From Rivularia sp963920925 (GTDB lineage: Bacteria; Cyanobacteriota; Cyanobacteriia; Cyanobacteriales; Nostocaceae), in assembly GCF_963920925.1 (NCBI RefSeq), contig NZ_CAWUDI010000047.1:3690-67689 (forward strand): a stretch of DNA of 64,000 bases, in the 5' to 3' direction. A program made the translations under genes and the position numbers. Below the pieces are notes generated by a model. That model made no database searches. It was not told where the DNA came from and was given only the letters and a program-made list of their open reading frames with translations. Position 1 is the first letter of the stretch; each line of letters starts with the position of its first letter. Positions 34,654 through 42,521 of the stretch are shown here, piece after piece.

Positions 34654-35826
34654 ATGACTCAGGATAAAGATAAGCAATCTTTGGAAAATCAAGAAGAAAA
34701 TAAGAATTTAAATCAAGAACAGCAAGGACAGGAAAATTCGGAATCTAATTCTGGTTCTGGTATTGGTGCGGCGGTTGCTGGTGCAGCAATTGGTGGTATT
34801 TTAGGTTCTAGAAAAGGAATTGTTGGTGCGGTAGCTGGGGCAGCAGCCGGTGCTATGGCTGGTAAAGGTACATCTGAAGCTGTTGATAAAACTGTAGAAG
34901 GCGTTGTTGGTGCTGCTGAGACTGTAGCTGATAGTGCAAGTAATGCGATCAATACTGTAGGTCATGCAGTAGAAGATACCGCAGAGGAAGTCAAGCCTTC
35001 TATCAAAGGTGTGGTAGATGAAGTTAAGGATACTGTTGAGCAAACTAAGCCTTCTGTTAAAGGTGTAGTAGATGAAGTTAAGGATACAGTCAAGCAAGCT
35101 AAGCCTTCAATTAAAGGTACTGGTGAAGCTATACAACAAACAGTTCAAGAGTCTAAGCCTTATGTAGTTGAAACAACTAAAGCTGTATCGGAACAAGCTA
35201 AACCTGCGATTAAGAACATTACTGATTCGGTAAAAACTACCGTTGAAGAAACCAAGCCCGCTATCAAGAGCGCTGCGAATTCCTTGAAAGGTGCGGCTGA
35301 AGAAGCAAAACCTGCAATGAGAAGCGTATCGGGTTCTGTTCAAGAAGCTGTCGAAGAAGTTAAGCCAGCCGTTAAAGATGCTGCTAGCTCCGCTAAGAGT
35401 GCAGTAAATGAAGTTAAAGAAGATGTTAAGCCAGCTGTAAAAGATGCTGCTCACTCGGTAAAAGGTGCAGTTGATGATGCTAAGACATCTGCTCAGAGTG
35501 CGACTGATTCTGCTAAGAGAGCAGGTGAAAATCTTAAGTCTTCTGCAAAAGATGCTGCTGATTCTGCTAAGAGAGCAGGTGAAAATCTCAAGTCATCTGC
35601 GAAAGATGCGACTGATTCTGCTAAGAGAGCAGGTAACAATGTCAAGACTTCAGCACAAGACGCAGCAAAATCCGTGAAGAATGCAGCTAAAGATAATAAC
35701 TCTCCTTCTGTAGGAAAAGAGGAAGTTATGGTTAAAACAGATTTAGAGATGAATAAAACTGAAGCTGACTTGTATAAAACACAAGCTCCAGCAGTAGAAA
35801 TTAAGGATACAAGAACTGACATTTAA
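34654..35826 (+). CDS. LEA-like repeat protein with glycine-zipper segment
   Basis: The 390-residue protein starts at ATG 34654, with GGAGG about 10 bases upstream. Residues 1-35 are Gln/Glu/Asn-rich. Residues about 36-75 form a Gly/Ala-rich membrane-inserting glycine zipper (GAAVAGAAIGGILGSRKGIV). Residues about 85-340 are helical repeats of 11-22 residues rich in Ala, Lys, Val and Glu (SVKGVVDEVKDTV type), resembling late-embryogenesis-abundant group 3 proteins and apolipoprotein-like helices. The last three long repeats (SAKRAGENLKSSAKDA) are nearly identical at DNA level. Such proteins are linked to desiccation and membrane protection; this is a family-level inference. A good terminator follows. 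Confidence 0.78.
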   Translation: MTQDKDKQSLENQEENKNLNQEQQGQENSESNSGSGIGAAVAGAAIGGILGSRKGIVGAVAGAAAGAMAGKGTSEAVDKTVEGVVGAAETVADSASNAINTVGHAVEDTAEEVKPSIKGVVDEVKDTVEQTKPSVKGVVDEVKDTVKQAKPSIKGTGEAIQQTVQESKPYVVETTKAVSEQAKPAIKNITDSVKTTVEETKPAIKSAANSLKGAAEEAKPAMRSVSGSVQEAVEEVKPAVKDAASSAKSAVNEVKEDVKPAVKDAAHSVKGAVDDAKTSAQSATDSAKRAGENLKSSAKDAADSAKRAGENLKSSAKDATDSAKRAGNNVKTSAQDAAKSVKNAAKDNNSPSVGKEEVMVKTDLEMNKTEADLYKTQAPAVEIKDTRTDI

Positions 35827-35868
35827 TTATGTTTGCTGCTCCCAAGAGCGTAAAATAGAATTTTGAAG

Positions 35869-35901
35869 AAGGGTGAATCGTGATACGGTTCGCTCTTTTT
35901 T
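35869..35901 (+). terminator. Intrinsic terminator after the LEA-like gene
   Basis: AAGG-GTGAATCGT (35869-35881) pairs with ACGGTTCGC-TCTT (35885-35897), 13 pairs including a few G-U, with loop GAT. The T-run begins in the stem and continues to 35901. It lies 43 bases after the stop codon. Confidence 0.75.
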
Positions 35902-35934
35902 GCTTTAAGAAGGGAACAAGGGAACAAGGAGAAA

Positions 35935-36030
35935 TTAATTCTTAATCCAAAACAAAATCTAAAATCTAACAACTCTTAATTCCTAATTTCTAATTCCTAA
36001 CTCCTAACTCCTAACTTCTAACTAAAATCT
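35935..36030. repeat. TAACTCC-type heptad repeats before ygfZ
   Basis: Consecutive TAATTCC, TAATTTC, TAACTCC and TAACTTC units with AAAATCT units at both ends. Matching inverse units (GTTAGGA, AGCAGTGAGCAGTG) lie after the ygfZ gene at 37050-37090 and 37205-37255. Confidence 0.7.
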
Positions 36031-36035
36031 AAAAG

Positions 36036-36064
36036 AAACGCATCTGTTGTCAAAATCTAAAATC
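36036..36064 (+). repeat. 29-bp inverted repeat, left copy
   Basis: Begins AAACGCATCTGTTGTC and continues with AAAATCT-type units. Its reverse complement is found at 37100-37128 with one mismatch. The pair brackets the YgfZ-type gene and little else. Confidence 0.75.
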
Positions 36065-36074
36065 CAAAATAATT

Positions 36075-37061
36075 ATGTCCGCATCAGTTATTCAAACAGT
36101 AGAAACAAAGGTTGCTATGTACGATCGCAGCCACTGGGGAAGAATTCAGGTTTCAGATAGCGATCGCTTGCGTTTTTTACACAATCAAAGTACTAACGAT
36201 TTTGAAAGTCTTAAATCGGGGCAGGGATGCGATACGGTTTTTGTAACTTCTACTGCTCGTACTATCGATCTAGCTAGTGCTTATGTTACCGATGATGCTG
36301 TATTGTTACTGGTTTCTCCCAATCGTCGCGAATATTTGATGCAGTGGTTAGATAAATATATTTTCTTTGCTGACAAAGTTAATTTAAGCGATTTAACTAA
36401 TGAAACCGTAAGTTTTAGTATTATCGGTTCCCAAAGCGACGCTGTTGTTGAAAAATTAGGTGCTTCCGAAATTATCGGTAAACCTTACGGAACTCACATT
36501 CCTATTCCTAATTTAAACGCAGAGAAAGAAAATATTATTGCTGTTGGTAGTGGTTTAGCAACTCAGGGATATACGTTAATTTTAAATGCGAATCATAAAG
36601 AACAAGTTTGGTCAAAAATTATTGAAATTGGCGCAATAGAAATCAACGATAATGATTGGGAAATGTTGCGAATATTACAAGGAAGACCGCAACCAGAAAG
36701 CGAACTAACTGATGATTATAATCCTTTAGAAGCCGGTTTATGGCAAACAGTTTCTTTTGATAAAGGTTGTTATATCGGACAAGAAACTATTGCGAGATTA
36801 AATACTTATAAAGGTGTAAAACAAAATTTGTGGGGAATTAGTTTAAATGCTGCTGTTGAAGCGGGAACAGTAATTACAGCAGGTGACGAAAAAGTAGGAA
36901 AACTTACCAGCTGTACCCAAAATGGTAATAATTATTTTGGATTGGGCTACATTCGCACAAAAGCTGGTGGTGTCGGTTTAAAAGTAAAAGTAGGAGAAAC
37001 TGAAGGAGAAGTGGTGTCAATTCCCTTTGTTTCTCATGAATACCCAAACAGTGAGCAGTGA
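36075..37061 (+). CDS. ygfZ: YgfZ/GcvT-type folate-binding Fe-S cluster protein
   Basis: YgfZ (IBA57-like) proteins bind tetrahydrofolate and help assemble or repair certain Fe-S enzymes. The 328-residue protein starts at ATG 36075. The hallmark motif KGCYIGQE lies at about residues 230-237, with its conserved cysteine. The N-terminal part matches the GcvT-like fold (RLRFLHNQSTNDFE, ILQGRPQPESELTDDYNPLEAGL). The motif separates it from true aminomethyltransferase. It stands alone, framed by a 29-bp inverted repeat. Confidence 0.88.
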   Translation: MSASVIQTVETKVAMYDRSHWGRIQVSDSDRLRFLHNQSTNDFESLKSGQGCDTVFVTSTARTIDLASAYVTDDAVLLLVSPNRREYLMQWLDKYIFFADKVNLSDLTNETVSFSIIGSQSDAVVEKLGASEIIGKPYGTHIPIPNLNAEKENIIAVGSGLATQGYTLILNANHKEQVWSKIIEIGAIEINDNDWEMLRILQGRPQPESELTDDYNPLEAGLWQTVSFDKGCYIGQETIARLNTYKGVKQNLWGISLNAAVEAGTVITAGDEKVGKLTSCTQNGNNYFGLGYIRTKAGGVGLKVKVGETEGEVVSIPFVSHEYPNSEQ

Positions 37062-37099
37062 GCAGTGAACAGTGAGCAGTTAGGAGTTATTGAATTTTA

Positions 37100-37128
37100 G
37101 ATTTTAGATTTTGACAACGGATGCGTTT
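37100..37128 (-). repeat. 29-bp inverted repeat, right copy
   Basis: Reverse complement of 36036-36064 with a single mismatch. It lies 38 bases after the ygfZ stop codon, so the two copies enclose about 1.03 kb. Confidence 0.75.
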
Positions 37129-37255
37129 TTTTTGGATTTTGGATTAGGTAGGAAATAGTTAGGAGTTATGAGTTTAAATTTTAACATTGATTTGGATTAA
37201 ACGAGTTAGGAGTTAGTAATAACTGTTGACTGTTAACTGCTTACTGCTCACTGTT

Positions 37256-37984
37256 CTAAAACGGAATAAAAATAGCTTCTTCCCTATCCCAACCAGTACC
37301 TTGACAAAATTCGTCTATCCAAGAGGCAAGATTTGATAGTTTTTTCCTGGAAGCTGTTTTAACTTCTTGGGTTTCTTCTTGTTTCGATTCTTCTAGAATT
37401 TCTTGTTCTTCATCACTACACATAGAAAGTAAAGATAATACTTGCTCTTCACTTTCTAATTGAGCAATCATGCTGCCAGAGGCAAATTTTTCAGATGGGT
37501 TTTCTTGGAGTAATTCTGAAAAAACTTGAAATTCTTTTTCTATTGATTCTAATTCTGCTGTTGATGCGAATTTAGTAATTGCTGTTGAATTAGATATAGG
37601 TTGATTAATTTCTGTATCGTCTGTTTTTTCTGCTCTAAATGTATCGTAAACAACTTCCTCTTGAAGGATATTGTGATTTACTTTATTATTACTTACACGC
37701 TCATCTAAATTGTCAATTATATGTAATTGCTGTTCGGGATTAAAATTAAGACCTAATGCAGCAATAATTTCATCGGGATTATTATTTAATTCAAGAATAA
37801 AAGGAAAAATTTCATCTAGTTTTGGTTCTAAAACTGATAAAGTTGCTAAGATAAAACCGCTTGAAGGGCGACGATAACCATCATAATTTCCCCAAATTCG
37901 CATTTTTTCTAACCAGGGACGATTTTGATGGTAGTATTTCACCCATTTGATTTTCAAAGATTCGCGTAGCTGCTTAATATTCAT
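37256..37984 (-). CDS. DUF5331-type protein
   Basis: I take ATG 37984 (MNIKQLRESLKIKW) as the start because the family-like sequence begins there; ATG 37996 is also open. The protein has 242 residues. The N-terminal 90 residues are well-marked: KWVKYYHQNRPWLEKMRIWG, then RRPSSGFILATLSVLEP and ALGLNFNPEQQL. The rest is an acidic, low-complexity region rich in Glu, Ser and Thr, then a short conserved-looking tail (LASWIDEFCQGTGWDREEA). I recall this N-terminus as the cyanobacterial DUF5331 family, function unknown. It lies upstream of and convergent with nothing; the 2Fe-2S gene before it is on the same strand, 28 bases away, so cotranscription is plausible. Confidence 0.72.
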   Translation of the reverse strand: MNIKQLRESLKIKWVKYYHQNRPWLEKMRIWGNYDGYRRPSSGFILATLSVLEPKLDEIFPFILELNNNPDEIIAALGLNFNPEQQLHIIDNLDERVSNNKVNHNILQEEVVYDTFRAEKTDDTEINQPISNSTAITKFASTAELESIEKEFQVFSELLQENPSEKFASGSMIAQLESEEQVLSLLSMCSDEEQEILEESKQEETQEVKTASRKKLSNLASWIDEFCQGTGWDREEAIFIPF

Positions 37985-38024
37985 TTCAATATACATCTAT
38001 ATACAGACTTTTATAAGTCAGTAA

Positions 38025-38309
38025 TTAACTTTTAACCTGGGAATGAAATCGGCGATAAAGCATTTGTTTGACTATGCAACCACCTAACAAATGTTGTTCT
38101 ATCACCTTTTGGACTTCCGACGGATGAACATTGCTATACCAAACATTTTCTGGCAATATTAGGACCATCGGACCATTACCACATTGTCCCAGACAACTGC
38201 TACTTATTACAGTTACTTCAGAAACAGGATGCTCTTCAAAAGCTGCTAATACTTTAACAGCACCCTGTTTTTTACAAGTACGATTTTGGCAAACTCGAAC
38301 GGTTTTCAT
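38025..38309 (-). CDS. Thioredoxin-like [2Fe-2S] ferredoxin domain protein
   Basis: The 94-residue protein starts at ATG 38309. Four cysteines are placed as in thioredoxin-like 2Fe-2S ferredoxins (NuoE/HoxE-like fold): C7 and C12 in RVCQNRTCKKQG, C39 and C43 in SSCLGQCGNGPMV. Further markers are WYSNVHPSEVQKVIEQHL at the C-terminal half. It is expected to carry one [2Fe-2S] cluster and move electrons, but the partner is unknown. Cys 78 near the C-terminus is an extra. It is 126 bases after the cysteine synthase gene on the same strand, separated by GTTAGTTGTTA-type repeats. Confidence 0.82.
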   Translation of the reverse strand: MKTVRVCQNRTCKKQGAVKVLAAFEEHPVSEVTVISSSCLGQCGNGPMVLILPENVWYSNVHPSEVQKVIEQHLLGGCIVKQMLYRRFHSQVKS

Positions 38310-38435
38310 ATTAGTTGTTAGTGGTTAGTTGTTAGTTGTTAGTGGTTAGTTGTAAACTTGGTGTCTCAGCACCAATTATGAATAAATATAAACTGCTACA
38401 TACATTCCTAAATACTAACTCCTAACTCCTAACTC

Positions 38436-39410
38436 CTAACTTACTTCTAATCCTTTTGATTTTAACCATTCTGAGTTGAATATTCGCGATTGATAACGAG
38501 AGCCACTATCACATAATATAGTTACGATTGTATGTCCTGGCCCCATTTGTTTGGCAAGGGCGATCGCCGCACCTACATTGATGCCTGTCGAACCACCCAT
38601 TAATAATCCTTCTTTTCGCAATAGTTGGTAAACTACTCGCAATGCTTCTTTATCATCAACCTGGATAGCGTCGTCAATGGGTACGTTTTCCATATTGGCT
38701 GTAATCCTGCTGTTGCCAATTCCTTCAGTGATGGAACTACCTTCTGTGTTAATTTCACCAGTTTTAATATAGCTGTAAAGTCCGCTACCAAGTGGATCTG
38801 CAACAACGCATTTTATATTTTTGTTTTTTTCTTTAAGAAACATTGATGCACCTGCAAAAGTACCACCCGTGCCGGTTGCAGCTACCCAACCATCAACTTT
38901 ACCATCTGTTTGCGCCCAAATTTCGGGGCCAGTGGTTTCGTAATGAGCTTGCCGATTTGCTAGGTTATCAAATTGATTTGCCCAAATCGCGTTTTCCATT
39001 TCGGACGCAACTTTACCAGATAATTTTACATAATTATTGGGGTCTTTATAAGGTACCGCAGGAACCGGACGAACTTCGGCTCCCAAAGCTGCAAGTGCGT
39101 CCATTTTTTCCTGTGACTGAGTTTCGGGAATAATAATTAAACATTTGTAACCTTTGGCATTGCAGATATGTGCTAAGCCAATTCCTGTATTACCAGCAGT
39201 TCCTTCGACAACGGTACCACCAGGTTTGAGTAAACCTTTTGCTTCAGCATCTTCAATAATATATAGTGCTGCTCTATCTTTGACGGAGCCACCGGGGTTG
39301 AGAAATTCTGCTTTTCCTAAAATTTCGCATCCCGTTTCTTCGCTAAAGCTTTTTAACTTAATTAACGGAGTGTTTCCGACGGTACCGACAAAGCCGTTTT
39401 TAATGTCCAT
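38436..39410 (-). CDS. cysK: Cysteine synthase (O-acetylserine sulfhydrylase)
   Basis: Makes cysteine from O-acetylserine and sulfide with pyridoxal phosphate. The start is ATG 39410 (MDIKNGFVGTVGNTPL), the family's usual N-terminus; an in-frame GTG at 39437 would add nine residues. The protein has 324 residues. The PLP lysine is K44 in NPGGSVKDRAA. Other motifs: GTAGNTGIG (substrate loop), ATGTGGTFAG (phosphate cradle), and GGSTGINVGAA near the C-terminus. The overall pattern fits cysteine synthase A; the choice between cysK and cysM naming is not certain. It lies alone between the hicBA pair and the ferredoxin gene. Confidence 0.9.
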   Translation of the reverse strand: MDIKNGFVGTVGNTPLIKLKSFSEETGCEILGKAEFLNPGGSVKDRAALYIIEDAEAKGLLKPGGTVVEGTAGNTGIGLAHICNAKGYKCLIIIPETQSQEKMDALAALGAEVRPVPAVPYKDPNNYVKLSGKVASEMENAIWANQFDNLANRQAHYETTGPEIWAQTDGKVDGWVAATGTGGTFAGASMFLKEKNKNIKCVVADPLGSGLYSYIKTGEINTEGSSITEGIGNSRITANMENVPIDDAIQVDDKEALRVVYQLLRKEGLLMGGSTGINVGAAIALAKQMGPGHTIVTILCDSGSRYQSRIFNSEWLKSKGLEVS

Positions 39411-39514
39411 GTTCAATTTACCAATTTTCTTCTTCACTATAAGAATTTTGGCTTATTGCGGTACATATATTAAGTTTTTTATAGATAATTATAAAATAGT
39501 CACGGATGAAGATT

Positions 39515-39736
39515 TTAAACTTTCCATTCGGATTCTGGAATATCTGCACCAAGCATGATGTTGTGTAAAGTTCCGATAGGTAAATCTTTGCCTTTATGAT
39601 AAGGGACAATAACCATTAATTGTCTTTCCACATTTCGCCATTTACGATGACTACCTTTTTGAGAAACTAATTCAAAACCATATTGCTGTAAAGTTTTTTC
39701 AACTTCCGAAGCATTCATCCGTCGAGTGCGACTCAT
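39515..39736 (-). CDS. hicA: HicA-type mRNA interferase toxin
   Basis: Toxin of a type II toxin-antitoxin pair; HicA is a small double-stranded-RNA-binding-like ribonuclease. The 73-residue protein has the catalytic histidine in SQKGSHRKWRN and the family's PYHKGKDLPIGTLHNIM. The start is ATG 39736, which overlaps the hicB stop in ATGA, so translation is coupled. The order is antitoxin first, then toxin. Confidence 0.88.
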   Translation of the reverse strand: MSRTRRMNASEVEKTLQQYGFELVSQKGSHRKWRNVERQLMVIVPYHKGKDLPIGTLHNIMLGADIPESEWKV

Positions 39737-39936
39737 CCCAAAGTTACCTCGCTGGTGATTGCTCCTGGTGCGAGTTGAATTGTATCGGGTTCAAGATAAA
39801 GCTCTATAGCTTCACGAATATTTTTTAAAGCTTCTTCTTGCGTCTCTCCTGCTGACACGCAACCAGGTAACTCTGGACACCAAATAGCCCATTCTCCAGT
39901 TTCAGTATCTGGTTCAAGAATTACACGCCACTTCAT
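39733..39936 (-). CDS. hicB: HicB-type antitoxin
   Basis: The 67-residue HicB domain starts at ATG 39936, with AGGAG upstream. The RNase H-like partial fold is shown by WAIWCPELPGCVSAGETQEEALKNIREAIELYL. It neutralises HicA and often represses its own operon. Here it lacks a separate C-terminal DNA-binding domain, so it is a short form. Its last bases overlap hicA by 4. Confidence 0.88.
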   Translation of the reverse strand: MKWRVILEPDTETGEWAIWCPELPGCVSAGETQEEALKNIREAIELYLEPDTIQLAPGAITSEVTLG

Positions 39937-40260
39937 AAAAACATCTCCTTAATTCAATTAATATTTCTGATGACACTATGTAAATACATCGTAGCTTAAA
40001 GTTTTTCTATCAATATCCAAAATGAATTTATAAGCTTCTAATTAATTGTTAACAGATTATAATTGTAAGCAGTAATTACACTGAGGCATTATTTTGTAAA
40101 TTTAATTTATTTTATTATAAGATCAGTATTTATAATAGCTTTGTTTCGGGGTGCTTATTGATGATAAAAATTGCAACGTCATGACTGAAGTTTGTCTTTA
40201 ATTAGCTTTTAGAATCGCGATAATTGCCGAGTAAAAATTTCAACTCATAAATCAAAAAGA
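39937..40260. other. Intergenic stretch, 324 bases
   Basis: AT-rich spacer between divergent hicBA and the dynamin-like gene. I see no gene, RNA or strong hairpin. It must carry both promoters. Confidence 0.5.
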
Positions 40261-42342
40261 ATGAATTTACAAACAGAAAATAATAATTTCATGGATGATT
40301 TAGAAAAAGTTGTCCAGACACGTTCTTCTGTATCGGTTTCTTTAGATAAAATCGTTGAAACGATAGATAAAGCGGAAAAAGCTTCTGAAGATAATTCTGG
40401 TAAACTAAGTTTAGAAAGAGATATCGAAGATATTAAGGTTGCCAGCAAAAATCTCCGCGAAGGTGTGTTTCGTTTATTGGTTTTAGGAGATATGAAGAGA
40501 GGAAAGAGTACTTTTCTCAATGCTTTAATTGGCGAACGATTATTACCGAGCGATGTGAATCCTTGTACTGCTGTTTTAACTGTTTTACGTTACGGAGCAG
40601 AAAAAACTGTAACGGTACATTTTAATGATGGTAAAAGTCCGTGCATGTTAGATTTTGATTCTTTTAAACATAAGTATACTATCGATCCAGCCGAAGCTAA
40701 AAGGTTAGAGGAAGAGAAGAAACCAGCGTTTCCTGATGTTAGTCATGCAGTGGTTGAATATCCTTTACCTTTATTAGAAAAGGGTATTGAAATCATTGAT
40801 AGCCCTGGTTTAAATGATACGGAAGCCCGAAATGAATTATCTTTGGGTTACGTCAATAACTGCCATGCAATTTTATTTGTAATGCGAGCTTCTCAACCTT
40901 GTACTTTAGGAGAGCGTCGCTATCTAGAAAACTATATTAAAGATAGAGGTTTATCGGTTTTCTTTTTAGTTAATGCTTGGGATCAGGTAAAAGAAGCTTT
41001 AATCGATCCCGATGATCAGGAAGAATTACGGGAAGCTGAGGAAAGATTGCACAAGGTATTTAAAGCAAACTTAGCTGAATATTGCGTTGTTGACGGACAA
41101 GATATTTACGACGAAAGAGTATTTGCAATCTCATCAATTCAAGCTTTACGCAAACGGTTAAAAAATCCCGCTGCTGATTTACAAGGAACTGGTTTTTCTG
41201 AATTTATGGCAGCATTAAATATATTTTTAACCAGAGAAAGAGCGGTTGCAGAATTGCGTCAAGTAAGAACTTTAGCTAGACTTGCTTGTCATCATACAAA
41301 GGAAGCAATTGAAAGAAGAATTCCTTTATTAGAGCAAGATGTCGATCAACTTCGTGAAAAAATTGATTCTGTTGAACCCGAATTTGAGAAACTTAAAAGT
41401 ATTGGTGATGAATTTAAGCAAGAAATTAGAAATACTAGGGATACTGAAGCTAAAAGTATTTCCGATTCTTTCCAAAGCTATGTTTTGAATTTGGATAATA
41501 CTTTTGAAACTGATTTTGTACGCTATCAGCCGGAATTGAACTTATTTGATTTTCTGAGTAGCGGTAAAAGGGAAGCTTTTAACATTGCCCTGCAAAAAGC
41601 TTTTGAACAATATATTACCGATAAATTATCTGCTTGGAGTTTAACCGCTGAGAAAGATATTACCGCAGCTTTCAAAGAATTATCTCAAAGTGCGGCAAAA
41701 TATGGTGCTTCCTATACCCAAGTTACTGATAGCATCACTCAAAAGTTAACTGGGGAGAAAGTCAAAATCAATTCTAATAGTACTGCCGAAGAAGATAATT
41801 CTCCAACTTGGGCAAAATGGGCTATGGGATTATTATCTTTATCAAGAGGGAATTTAGCCGGTTTTGCAATGGCTGGTGCGGGTTTTGACTGGAAAAATAT
41901 TTTATTAAATTACTTTACAGTTATTGGAGTTGGTGGAATAATTACCGCAGTTACAGGTATTTTTCTAGGCCCCATCGGCTTTGCTTTATTGGGTTTGGGT
42001 GTAGGAGTTTTGCAAGCTGATGGTGCAAGAAAGGAGTTAGTTAAAACTGCAAGAAAAGAATTAGTTAAATATCTACCGCAAGTAGCGCAAGAGCAATCAG
42101 TTAACGTTTATAATGCAGTCAAAGAATGTTTTGAGGCTTATGAGAAAGAAGTAAGTAGCAGAATTCAAGATGATATTGCGGCTCGGAAATCGGAATTAGA
42201 TAATTTGTTGAAGCAAAAAGAAACTCGTGAAATTAACCGCGATGAGGAGTTAAAGCGATTTCAAGTTTTGGAGTCAGATATTTTTACAGAGTTGCACAAT
42301 GTGGAGTCAGCTTACAGTAATTTATTGGCTTATTACGGTTAA
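40261..42342 (+). CDS. Bacterial dynamin-like protein (BDLP)
   Basis: Large GTPase that binds and tubulates membrane. The 693-residue length and the sequence (SGKLSLERDIEDI, LLVLGDMKRGKSTFLNALIG, PSDVNPCTAVLTVLRYG, IDSPGLNDTEARNELSLGYVN) agree closely with my memory of Nostoc punctiforme BDLP1, whose crystal structure is known. G1 lies at about 76-84 with Lys in GKST; G2 threonine in PCTAVLT; G3 DSPG; G4 NAWD. The stalk/neck is helical, and a membrane-inserting paddle lies at about 560-587 (GIITAVTGIFLGPIGFALLG). It is followed 180 bases later by a second dynamin-like gene in the same direction, a paired arrangement often seen for bacterial dynamins. Confidence 0.93.
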   Translation: MNLQTENNNFMDDLEKVVQTRSSVSVSLDKIVETIDKAEKASEDNSGKLSLERDIEDIKVASKNLREGVFRLLVLGDMKRGKSTFLNALIGERLLPSDVNPCTAVLTVLRYGAEKTVTVHFNDGKSPCMLDFDSFKHKYTIDPAEAKRLEEEKKPAFPDVSHAVVEYPLPLLEKGIEIIDSPGLNDTEARNELSLGYVNNCHAILFVMRASQPCTLGERRYLENYIKDRGLSVFFLVNAWDQVKEALIDPDDQEELREAEERLHKVFKANLAEYCVVDGQDIYDERVFAISSIQALRKRLKNPAADLQGTGFSEFMAALNIFLTRERAVAELRQVRTLARLACHHTKEAIERRIPLLEQDVDQLREKIDSVEPEFEKLKSIGDEFKQEIRNTRDTEAKSISDSFQSYVLNLDNTFETDFVRYQPELNLFDFLSSGKREAFNIALQKAFEQYITDKLSAWSLTAEKDITAAFKELSQSAAKYGASYTQVTDSITQKLTGEKVKINSNSTAEEDNSPTWAKWAMGLLSLSRGNLAGFAMAGAGFDWKNILLNYFTVIGVGGIITAVTGIFLGPIGFALLGLGVGVLQADGARKELVKTARKELVKYLPQVAQEQSVNVYNAVKECFEAYEKEVSSRIQDDIAARKSELDNLLKQKETREINRDEELKRFQVLESDIFTELHNVESAYSNLLAYYG

Positions 42343-42367
42343 CCTCGTTTACCCATGAATTGATTTG

Positions 42368-42486
42368 TAGAGACGTAGCACTGCTACGTCTCTAGATTTA
42401 CCGGAATAGCGATACTGTATCTAGATTTACCCGAATAGCGATACTTTACAACCATAGATATCGGAGACGTAGCACTGCTACGTCTC
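42368..42486. repeat. Two hairpin repeats around a direct repeat, between dynamin genes
   Basis: The first hairpin (42368-42394) has perfect 13-base arms TAGAGACGTAGCA separated by one base. The second (42464-42486) has the 11-base core GAGACGTAGCA. Between them ATAGCGATACT occurs twice with flanking AGATTTACC. There is no T-run, so they look like a dispersed repeat or RNA-processing hairpins rather than terminators. Confidence 0.7.
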
Positions 42487-42521
42487 TACATCAATAATCA
42501 TTTTTATTTAAACAAATAATT

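Noticed and set aside
34801..35454. Several antisense frames in the LEA-like gene
   Set aside because: Produced by the repetitive Ala/Lys codons of the sense gene; composition is not protein-like.
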